Shown here: piece after piece, positions 8,908 through 15,190 of the stretch | How positions within the stretch are numbered: position 1 is the stretch's first letter | Layout of the letters: each line of letters starts with the position of its first letter | Origin: Haloarcula limicola | Lineage (GTDB): Archaea > Halobacteriota > Halobacteria > Halobacteriales > Haloarculaceae | DNA: 64,000 bases | Assembly: GCF_010119205.1 (NCBI RefSeq) | Contig: NZ_WRXM01000004.1 | Location: 186,001 to 250,000, forward strand | Direction: 5' to 3' | The notes under the pieces: model-generated | Seen by the model: the letters and a program-made list of their open reading frames with translations, nothing else | Told to the model about the DNA's origin: nothing | Databases searched by the model: none | Program-made: the position numbers and the translations under genes

Positions 8908-9849
8908 CTCGTAGACGAAGACGCCGCCGCTCGCTCGTTTTTTCACGCGGCCGTCCGCTTCTAGGACGTCCAGATGGCCGACGGCCTCGCTCATTCCCGA
9001 GAAGTACTCCGTCGCCGGGAGGTCGCCGAACAGCGCCGTCATCACGTCCGCCGGCGTCGTCGCGCCCTCGCTCACGATGTCGGCCACTTCCTCGCTTCGC
9101 TGGTCGTGCTCTTCTAAGATGACGTCGATGCGCTCGGCCGGCGATTCGACCGGTTCGCGGTGGCCGGTGAGGAATCGGTCGTGGCCCTGTTCGCGGAGCC
9201 AGCGGAGCGAGTCGTTGAACGCCGGGAGGACCCGGGGTCGCTGCCCGCCGCGGTCGGTCGGTGGCTGGAGAAAGGGGTTGGGCGTGATGTCGCCGAGGAC
9301 GTTGTCGCCGACGATGGCCTCTCGCCGGCCGTCGGTATCGTACGAGAAGATGCACTCGCCGACGGCGTGCCCGGTGACCTCGTCGACCGTGAGCGGTTCG
9401 TCGTCGACCGTCACCGTGTCGTCGCTCTCGACCGTTCTATCCGTGGCGACGCTCTGAGCGTAGGCGAGAAACGCCTCCGGGAGCTGCGTGACCGCCTCCG
9501 CGGTCTCTCTGGAGATGCCACACCGCTCGAAGAAGTCCGCGAAGTACGCCTGTTCGTACCGCAGTCGCGCGCCGAAATCGTCCATAATCTCCGCGGCCTC
9601 CGGGGTGGCGACGACGCGCGCGCCTTCGCTGCGGAACCGCGCCGCCAGCCCGAAGTGATCCGGATGGGGGTGGGTGACGAGCACCTGCGTGACGTCCCCG
9701 GGTGCGAGTTCCCTGGCTTCCAGGGCTTCGAGCAGTCGTGACCACGCCTCTTCGCTGTCCGGCCCCGGGTCGACGACGGTGCGGCCCGCGACGTAGGCGT
9801 TGACGGCACCGACCTGGAACGGCGTCGGGATCGACACCCGTGTGAACAT
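8899..9849 (-). CDS. MBL-fold metallohydrolase
   Basis: A 316-residue metallo-beta-lactamase fold hydrolase, by family a zinc-dependent hydrolase of unknown substrate. The HPHPDH metal motif is at residues 60-65, with later ligand candidates in TGHAVGE and in TGHREP. A C-terminal winged-helix-like tail of about 80 residues follows, as in glyoxalase II/LACTB2-like hydrolases. I start at the inner ATG (9849) because homologues begin near this point and the upstream nine codons are arginine-rich. The 3' end overlaps the end of nuoN on the other strand. Confidence 0.85.
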   Translation of the reverse strand: MFTRVSIPTPFQVGAVNAYVAGRTVVDPGPDSEEAWSRLLEALEARELAPGDVTQVLVTHPHPDHFGLAARFRSEGARVVATPEAAEIMDDFGARLRYEQAYFADFFERCGISRETAEAVTQLPEAFLAYAQSVATDRTVESDDTVTVDDEPLTVDEVTGHAVGECIFSYDTDGRREAIVGDNVLGDITPNPFLQPPTDRGGQRPRVLPAFNDSLRWLREQGHDRFLTGHREPVESPAERIDVILEEHDQRSEEVADIVSEGATTPADVMTALFGDLPATEYFSGMSEAVGHLDVLEADGRVKKRASGGVFVYELQ

Positions 9850-9907
9850 ACCGCGACGTATCGCCCGGCGACGCAAAACAGTTCGTACACCCGGGACCCT
9901 GCGTAAA

Positions 9908-9917
9908 GGATTTATCT
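9908..9917 (+). promoter_or_regulatory. TATA box of the 9939 gene
   Basis: The sequence GGATTTATCT is centred about 27 bases before the ATG at 9939, the spacing expected for a leaderless haloarchaeal transcript. Confidence 0.55.
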
Positions 9918-9938
9918 GTCCTCAGCGAAAGAACAGAT

Positions 9939-10208
9939 ATGAACAGGCACTTCGAAGACACCCGATACTACCTCGAGCGCGCTGTCGAAACGGCGAGCAA
10001 AGGCGTCAGAGCGGAACTCGAACCGGTCGAGACGCGAGTCCGCGACTTGATAGGCGTGGAGAGAGAGGCCGAACCGGACAGAGTGGAGAGAGTCAAACGC
10101 GACCTGACCGACCTCCAGACGAAGGCCGGTGAGAGGGGCGAACGCGTCATCGCCGACGCCCGCGAAAAGGTGGGCGTCCATCGGCAGAAAGACCGGACCG
10201 AGGCGTAG
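9939..10208 (+). CDS. Small helical haloarchaeal protein (DUF7553-like)
   Basis: An 89-residue, highly charged, all-helical protein with no cysteine and no membrane segment. It resembles by memory the haloarchaeal family DUF7553, whose members share the start pattern NxHFxDTRYYLxRA; the function is unknown. A TATA box about 27 bases before the ATG supports the start. It stands alone between the MBL-fold gene (opposite strand) and tRNA-Val. The heptad-like spacing of hydrophobic residues would permit a short coiled coil. Confidence 0.75.
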   Translation: MNRHFEDTRYYLERAVETASKGVRAELEPVETRVRDLIGVEREAEPDRVERVKRDLTDLQTKAGERGERVIADAREKVGVHRQKDRTEA

Positions 10209-10218
10209 TCGGAACGCA

Positions 10219-10230
10219 ATTCTTAATGTA
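10219..10230 (+). promoter_or_regulatory. Probable promoter of tRNA-Val
   Basis: ATTCTTAATGTA is an AT-rich box about 30 bases upstream of the mature tRNA 5' end. It is the only TATA-like stretch in the spacer. Confidence 0.4.
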
Positions 10231-10256
10231 ACCGGTCGAATAGCCACAGGTGCACC

Positions 10257-10331
10257 GGGTTGGTGATCTAGTCCGGTTATGATACCTCCTTCACACGGAG
10301 GAAGTCGGCGGTTCAACTCCGCCCCAACCCA
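10257..10331 (+). tRNA. tRNA-Val (anticodon CAC)
   Basis: The 75-nt cloverleaf has an acceptor stem of GGGTTGG (10257-10263) pairing with CCAACCC (10324-10330) and discriminator A. The anticodon stem CCTCC/GGAGG encloses the loop TTCACAC, giving anticodon CAC, which reads the valine codon GTG. The T arm is GGCGG/CCGCC around TTCAACT. No intron and no encoded CCA are seen. Degenerate copies of its 3' part occur downstream near 11046 and 11126, suggesting use as an integration site. Confidence 0.97.
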
Positions 10332-10638
10332 CTCATTCTCTGGTCGTCTATCAAAGAGGTGAAACCACCGCCGTCTTGCGATTCGGTGGACACCTCGCAA
10401 ACCAATTCACACGGACTGCGGGTGGTACCCTCTGAAACCACCAGACGGCAGACAGGCTATCATTAGGGAGATCCGCGCGCAATAAAAAAAAACTTCGCCG
10501 CAACCCGGGGAGGCCCCTTTGTAGCAGCCGGAAACCGCGCTGAGTTATATCCCCCAAACAAGCAACGAGCCAACTATGTTGTCCTGATTGACATTCTAAC
10601 CACTAACGTTTTATCAACCTACAAGAGATTACGATAAA
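10332..10638. other. Non-coding, low-GC stretch with two hairpins after tRNA-Val
   Basis: About 300 bases without a gene. The GC content falls compared with the chromosome on both sides, with an A-run near 10483-10490. Two inverted repeats are seen. In 10356-10396, GAGGTG pairs with CACCTC and CCACCG with CGGTGG. In 10421-10442, GGTGGT pairs with ACCACC. Both hairpin regions contain the 9-mer GAAACCACC (10361 and 10434). The structure may be a replication or integration-related site of the inserted element, or a small RNA. Confidence 0.4.
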
Positions 10639-11025
10639 ATGGGTCTACTGGATAGGTTCGGGGGTACAGGGTTGAAGTGGGAGTGTGATACTTGCGGTGA
10701 AATTCATAGTTCGAATCCTGAGAGATGTTCTAAGTGTGAGGGCACGGTCTTTACCCAGCATCGTTCAACCTCGGCAAGCACGTCTTCTTCCACTTCTTCA
10801 CCATCGTCTGGACAATGGTACTGCAAGAAATGTAACTACGTCCATGACCGGAAACCATTCACATGCGATGAGTGTAATGCATCAACGCTTGCACCCTATC
10901 AAGATTATTCTGAGACAATTGATGTGCCAAAAGAAACCACCAATGGAAACGGCTTATCGTGGAAACTCACACTTGCTATCATCCTTGTTGCTACTGTCGC
11001 ACTTATTTTCACTACCAGTATATAG
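10639..11025 (+). CDS. Double zinc-ribbon protein with C-terminal membrane anchor, on low-GC insert
   Basis: A 128-residue protein. The first zinc ribbon uses C16/C19 and C30/C33. A serine/threonine-rich linker follows (about residues 43-58), then a second ribbon with C62/C65 and C76/C79. A single membrane helix lies near residues 108-126 with almost no residues after it, so the protein would be tail-anchored with the ribbons inside the cell. Codon use is AT-rich at third positions (TGT, AAA, AAT) and unlike all neighbours, pointing to transfer. It lies between tRNA-Val and degenerate copies of the tRNA end. The family is not recognised; partner binding through the ribbons is only a guess. 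Confidence 0.75.
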   Translation: MGLLDRFGGTGLKWECDTCGEIHSSNPERCSKCEGTVFTQHRSTSASTSSSTSSPSSGQWYCKKCNYVHDRKPFTCDECNASTLAPYQDYSETIDVPKETTNGNGLSWKLTLAIILVATVALIFTTSI

Positions 11026-11045
11026 TCCTGTCACAAGCGAGTCTT

Positions 11046-11074
11046 CAGTCGGCTCAACTCCGCCTCAACCCCCA
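11046..11074 (+). repeat. Degenerate copy of tRNA-Val 3' end (att-like)
   Basis: This stretch repeats the tRNA T-arm and acceptor region at 10303-10331: AGTCGG, then the exact 11-mer TCAACTCCGCC, then TCAACCC. A 3-base deletion and a few changes separate the copies. It is compatible with an old attachment site left by site-specific integration in tRNA-Val. Confidence 0.6.
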
Positions 11075-11125
11075 TTTTGTCGCGAACAATCCGTGAACGG
11101 CAAATGTATTCAGGGAGTCTCGCTC

Positions 11126-11145
11126 CGGTTCAACTCCGTCCCATA
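11126..11145 (+). repeat. Second partial copy of a tRNA 3' end (att-like)
   Basis: The 13-mer CGGTTCAACTCCG at 11126-11138 is identical to tRNA-Val positions 10309-10321 and is followed by TCCCA. Because T-arms are conserved among tRNAs it could come from another tRNA, but the clustering with the 11046 copy favours a history of repeated integration here. Confidence 0.5.
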
Positions 11146-11253
11146 CACTACTTGCTGATCCGAACCGTTCTACGGTGGAGATTGTGGTGTTTCACACTCG
11201 GATACCCGGTTTAGCAACGTCGTAGTAAGGCCGCTCCAGTTCGAAGCGACACC

Positions 11254-11784
11254 GTGGCAGACGAACATCCCAGACGAGCGGTCCTCCGGTGGGCGGGTGG
11301 ACTCACCGCGGTCGGCGTCGCCGGTTGCTCGGGCGACGGCGACACCGGTAGCGGGACACCGGCCGAGAGCACCGACACAGAGACGGCGACGGCGGAACAG
11401 ACCGAGACTGAAACCGAGACCACGACCCCTGAACCAACGATGAGTACTGTCTTTCACTTCGCTTCGGACACCGACGAACAGCAACACGCGCTCAACAACG
11501 TGGCGAACCTGCTCGCCGACGACTCGACGGAGGTCGAAAACGTCGTCCTCGTCGCCAACGGCGCGGGTATCAAACTACTGGCGGAGTCGACGTCGGAACA
11601 GCCCGACCGCGTGCGCTCGCTCGTCGAGGACGGCGTCTCGTTTCGCGCCTGTCAGAACTCGATGGACGCGTTCAGCATCACCGAGTCCGAGCTGATCGAC
11701 GGCGTCGAGACCGTGCCCGCGGGCGTCGGCGAGCTCACGAAACTGCAGGCCCGCGAGAACTACGCGTACATCGAGACGCCCTGA
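11254..11784 (+). CDS. DsrE-family Tat lipoprotein
   Basis: A 176-residue protein that starts at GTG. The N-terminus has a twin-arginine pattern (RR at residues 7-8) followed by a hydrophobic stretch and the lipobox VAGC with C25, so it is probably exported folded by Tat and lipid-anchored. A threonine/glutamate-rich linker (about residues 30-60) is usual for haloarchaeal lipoproteins. The remaining 115 residues resemble the DsrE/DsrF-like fold (sulfur-relay and related proteins), with FHFASDTDEQQHALNNVANLL at the start, slightly split by spacing from the core motif VVLVANGAGIKLL. No biochemical role can be read from the sequence. Confidence 0.75.
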   Translation: MADEHPRRAVLRWAGGLTAVGVAGCSGDGDTGSGTPAESTDTETATAEQTETETETTTPEPTMSTVFHFASDTDEQQHALNNVANLLADDSTEVENVVLVANGAGIKLLAESTSEQPDRVRSLVEDGVSFRACQNSMDAFSITESELIDGVETVPAGVGELTKLQARENYAYIETP

Positions 11785-11830
11785 GAGGGATCCGACGTAC
11801 CGGCGGCCGTCGACGACCGCTTCTCTCGCC

Positions 11831-12205
11831 TTAGAGGCCCAGTCTGTCCCGCAGGCCGCCACCGGACTCGGATTCGTCGCCTGCTGGCTCCCAGTCGGTC
11901 GGTAGCTCCGCGGCCAGCTGTGCGACCTCCTCGTCGTCGAAGCGCGGGTCGTCGCTGGCGTCGTCGAGCCAGCCGGCCCACTCCTCGTCGGTCAGCAGTC
12001 CTCTCGAGTCGGCTTCCCACTGGTCGACCAGCGCCTCGCGGTCGGGGAAGGGGACGTCCATCCCGCTGTCGCCCCAGTACAGCGGCGAGAGTTCGAAGGC
12101 GTGGTCGCCGTCGCTCCAGACGAGGCGATACGGGTAGTCGTTGTAGAGGAACACGTCCTCGGGCGAGACGACGTCGCCGTTCGGCAGTTCGAGCGTCTCG
12201 GGCAT
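11831..12205 (-). CDS. Conserved haloarchaeal hypothetical protein, 124 aa
   Basis: A very acidic soluble protein of 124 residues, with an N-terminal part rich in aromatic residues (VFLYNDYPYRLVWSDGDHAF) and an acidic, glycine-rich C-terminus. Tryptophans are unusually frequent for its size. No family is recognised with confidence. It is convergent with the DsrE-like lipoprotein gene and followed upstream by a 90-base spacer without a gene. The coding case rests on strongly acidic haloarchaeal composition and GC-rich third positions. Confidence 0.65.
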   Translation of the reverse strand: MPETLELPNGDVVSPEDVFLYNDYPYRLVWSDGDHAFELSPLYWGDSGMDVPFPDREALVDQWEADSRGLLTDEEWAGWLDDASDDPRFDDEEVAQLAAELPTDWEPAGDESESGGGLRDRLGL

Positions 12206-12295
12206 AGCACCACCTAAGCGCGTCTACCGTTTCAGGATTACGCGGCCGAGCGATGAAAGTGGCGGTCGAACCAGTCGAACCGGCCGGTTGCGGTC

Positions 12296-13351
12296 TCAGT
12301 ACTCGTGGAGCGGTCGCTGTCGGATCTTCCGGCGGAGTTCCCCGAGCGGGGGTTCCCCGTCGCCGACGAACTGCTGGCAGACCGCGTGGACCTCCTCGCG
12401 GGAGATCTTGACGTTCCCCTCCTCGATGACGTCGGCGGGCCGCTGACGGAGCTCTCGGATGGTGCCGACGGCGAGCAGGAACGGGATGGCCCACGCCGAG
12501 AGCTTGTTGCCGCGGGTTTCGGGCATCGCCTTGAGCCACGTCTGTGCGCCGTCTAAGTAGCCCTCGGCGCGATCGGTGACCTGCTCGATGACCGGCACCA
12601 GCGAGTCGGTGTGTGCCGGGTCGCCGACGTCGTTGTGATCTAGTCCCTGCTCAGCTAGAAGTTCTAGCGGGAGGTAGACGTTGTTCTCCTCCTCTAAATC
12701 GGTGGCGGCGTCCTTGGCGACGTTGACCAACTGGAGGAGGAGGGCGAACGCGCGGGCGTTCTCCTCCATCCGCGCGACCTGCTCGTCGGTCGCCTCGTGG
12801 GAGACGAGCCCGGTGACGAGCGTGCCGACGGTCCCGGCGGCGTACCAGCAGTACTCCTCCAGTTCGTCGAGCGTCTGGATGCGCAGGCCGCCCTCCTCGG
12901 CGTATCGGTCGACGAACATCGCCATCCCGTCGACGAGTTCGCGGACCGGCTTTCTGATGGTTTCGAGCGAGGAGCGTTCGAGCGAGCGGAAGACGCCGAC
13001 CGCGCGGGAGGCGTTGTCGACCACTTCCCAGTCGGCGTTTCTCGTCCCCGGAAGCCACTGTTCGGCGGCGTCGTCGAACGCCCGGACCGAGGCGTCGGCG
13101 GCCGGGTCGAGCGTCCTGCTGTAGAGACGGAGGAGCTCCGCTTGCGCCGCCGGGGGGATGTGTCCGGCGTCCTCGATGGTATCGGCGACTCGGCAGAGGA
13201 GATATCCGACGCAGATGTCGCGGGCCATCGGCTCGTCGAGTTCCGAAATCGTGAGGCTAAACGTCCGTGACACTCGGTGGACGGCGTCGTAGCACCACGC
13301 AATGTCTTCTTGTGACGACCGGCCAGTATGGTTCTGAGACATTCCCGTCAT
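12296..13351 (-). CDS. Squalene/phytoene synthase family enzyme, squalene synthase-like
   Basis: A 351-residue head-to-head prenyl synthase that would condense two farnesyl diphosphates (squalene) or two geranylgeranyl diphosphates (phytoene). The first aspartate-rich motif is D57TIED61 in CRVADTIEDAG, and the second is D214AATD218 in NVAKDAATD. The pattern SRTFSLTISELDEP and the YCWYAAGTVGTLVTGLV helix look closer to squalene synthases (YCHYVAGLVG) than to haloarchaeal CrtB, so I favour squalene, the precursor of haloarchaeal isoprenoid lipids. The start may be Met1 or Met4. It is a single gene with no carotenoid genes nearby. Confidence 0.8.
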   Translation of the reverse strand: MTGMSQNHTGRSSQEDIAWCYDAVHRVSRTFSLTISELDEPMARDICVGYLLCRVADTIEDAGHIPPAAQAELLRLYSRTLDPAADASVRAFDDAAEQWLPGTRNADWEVVDNASRAVGVFRSLERSSLETIRKPVRELVDGMAMFVDRYAEEGGLRIQTLDELEEYCWYAAGTVGTLVTGLVSHEATDEQVARMEENARAFALLLQLVNVAKDAATDLEEENNVYLPLELLAEQGLDHNDVGDPAHTDSLVPVIEQVTDRAEGYLDGAQTWLKAMPETRGNKLSAWAIPFLLAVGTIRELRQRPADVIEEGNVKISREEVHAVCQQFVGDGEPPLGELRRKIRQRPLHEY

Positions 13352-13503
13352 CCGGCGTAGGGCGTACTGCGATAAAAATGGGGCGGCTGCGAGGGCGACG
13401 AATCGCGGGTCGCGGGAACCAGCGGGCGAGGAAGCGCCACGCCTAAACCGCTCTGCGCGCTACCTCCACGTATGACCGCCTGGCGTGCGGTGGTGAGCGG
13501 CCG

Positions 13504-13740
13504 ATGAATCGCAACGACGCACTGGCGCTGGCGGGAACCGTCGCCGCCATCATCATCGTACCCGGTCTCGCCAACGGCTTTCTCTCCCAGCTCGGCTACC
13601 CCTGGGTCGGCAGCGCCGTCTGGGCGCTCGGGTACGGCCTCGGCATCCTCTTCGTCTGGTATCAGTGGGTCCGGCCGCTGAACATCCACGCGCCCGAGGG
13701 CGTCGGCCGCGCCGACGGTGACGAGTCGGCCGAGGAGTGA
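13504..13740 (+). CDS. Small two-helix membrane protein
   Basis: A 78-residue protein with two hydrophobic helices (about residues 8-28 and 36-54) and an acidic C-terminal tail. A WYQWVRPL segment follows the second helix. It is probably an inner-membrane protein with both ends on the same side. The family is not recognised. It stands alone between the squalene synthase-like gene (opposite strand) and the GH68 gene. Confidence 0.65.
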   Translation: MNRNDALALAGTVAAIIIVPGLANGFLSQLGYPWVGSAVWALGYGLGILFVWYQWVRPLNIHAPEGVGRADGDESAEE

Positions 13741-13787
13741 ACCCGCGGCAGTCGCCGACGGTCCCCTCGGAGTCTGCGAAATTCAGA

Positions 13788-13803
13788 TACAACAGCTGTT
13801 GTA
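13788..13803. promoter_or_regulatory. Perfect 16-bp palindrome upstream of GH68 gene
   Basis: The sequence TACAACAGCTGTTGTA is a perfect inverted repeat 43-58 bases before the GH68 start codon. Its position at a promoter and its symmetry suggest the operator of a dimeric regulator; which regulator is unknown. Confidence 0.5.
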
Positions 13804-13846
13804 GTCGTCCGAAACGTCTATCCCGGTCGTGGACGCAGACGGAGCC

Positions 13847-15178
13847 ATGACCGAAGACTCACTCGACGGCGGCGCGCCCGGGTTTCGCGCTCGTTCGGGC
13901 TGGACGCGAGCGCAGGCGAGCGGTATCGAACGCACGGACGAGACGGTGGCTCCGGTCTTCTATCCGCCCGAGAACGATCAGATACCCCACGTCCACATCT
14001 GGGACACGTGGTTTCTGCGCGAGCGCGACGGGACGCTCGCGGAGGTCGAGGGCTATCGCGTCTGCTTCTCGCTGACCGCGCCCGCCGACCTCCTGCCGGG
14101 GAAGCGACACGACGTGGCGACCATCCGCTGTTTCTACTCGGCGGACGGCCGGAACTGGCACGACGCCGGCCCGGTCTTCGAGGAAGCGCTGGGCCAGCGC
14201 CAGTGGGCCGGATCGGCGCTGTACGACGACGGCTCGGTCTACGTCTTCTATACGGCTGCGGGCCAGGACGACGCCGAGGAGCTCACCTACGCCCAGCGCA
14301 TCGTGGGCGCGGGCGGCGGCACCATCGACGCCGACGGCGGCTTCGCTCTCCGCGGGCCGTGGACCCACCACGAACTGCTCTCCCCGGACGGCGAGCGCTA
14401 CGAGCGCGAGGACCAGTCCCGCGGGATGATCTACACCTTCCGGGACCCGTGGTTCTTCGAGGACCCCGAGACGGGCGAGACGTGGCTCCTCTTCGAGGCG
14501 AACTCCCCGGTCCCCGAGGGCAGCGACGCCTGTGACGGCGACGTCGCTCAACAGGAGTTCAACGGCAGCGTCGGCGTCGCTCGCTCGCCCACCGGCGACC
14601 CGCTGGAGTGGGAGCTCGACGACCCGCTCTTAGATGCCGTCGGCACCAATCAGGAACTCGAACGGCCCCACGTCGTCTACAGGGACGGCCGCTACTACCT
14701 CTTCGTCTCCAGTCACCTCCACACGTTCGCGCCGGGGTTGGAGGGATTCGACGCGCTGTACGGCTTCGTCGCCGAGGACTTCCGCGGCGAGTACGTCCCG
14801 CTGAACGGGTCGGGGCTGGTCGTCACGAACCCCGAGAACGCGCCGTTCCAGTCGTACTCGTGGATGGCGTTCGCCCACGGCGACGAGGTGCTCGTCCAGA
14901 GCTTCTTCAACTACTTCGACTTCGCCGGGCCGGTCCTCGACGACATCGCACACCTCTCGGAGGCCGAGCAGATGCGGCGCTTCGGCGGGACGCTCGCGCC
15001 GACGCTCCGCCTCGACGTGGACGGGACTCGCACGCGTATCATCGGGAAGCTCGGCCACTGGGAGATCCCGATGGCCGGCGAGTCGCTGCCGCCGACGGAA
15101 GCGGAACTGATTCGGCGAGCGCGCGAGGACGACGGAGCCGGCGCGAGTGAGCGGTATCACGGCGGTAGCGACGACTGA
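13847..15178 (+). CDS. Glycoside hydrolase family 68 fructosyltransferase (levansucrase/inulosucrase-like)
   Basis: A 443-residue five-bladed beta-propeller enzyme. GH68 enzymes split sucrose and transfer the fructosyl group to growing levan or inulin, or to water. The nucleophile is D53 in WDTW, the transition-state aspartate is D200 in FRDPWFF, and the acid/base is E272 in QELERPH. An in-frame GTG lies 18 bases upstream, but the ATG gives the more usual start. No signal peptide, Tat motif or lipobox is visible, so the enzyme seems cytoplasmic unless exported by another route. It is convergent with the GH32 gene, 12 bases apart; together they suggest sucrose or fructan metabolism. Levan or inulin specificity cannot be read here. 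Confidence 0.92.
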   Translation: MTEDSLDGGAPGFRARSGWTRAQASGIERTDETVAPVFYPPENDQIPHVHIWDTWFLRERDGTLAEVEGYRVCFSLTAPADLLPGKRHDVATIRCFYSADGRNWHDAGPVFEEALGQRQWAGSALYDDGSVYVFYTAAGQDDAEELTYAQRIVGAGGGTIDADGGFALRGPWTHHELLSPDGERYEREDQSRGMIYTFRDPWFFEDPETGETWLLFEANSPVPEGSDACDGDVAQQEFNGSVGVARSPTGDPLEWELDDPLLDAVGTNQELERPHVVYRDGRYYLFVSSHLHTFAPGLEGFDALYGFVAEDFRGEYVPLNGSGLVVTNPENAPFQSYSWMAFAHGDEVLVQSFFNYFDFAGPVLDDIAHLSEAEQMRRFGGTLAPTLRLDVDGTRTRIIGKLGHWEIPMAGESLPPTEAELIRRAREDDGAGASERYHGGSDD

Positions 15179-15190
15179 CTCCGATCGGGG

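Noticed and set aside
9849-9876. Upstream start for the MBL-fold gene
   Set aside because: The extra nine residues are mainly arginine and not family-like; the inner ATG fits the family start.
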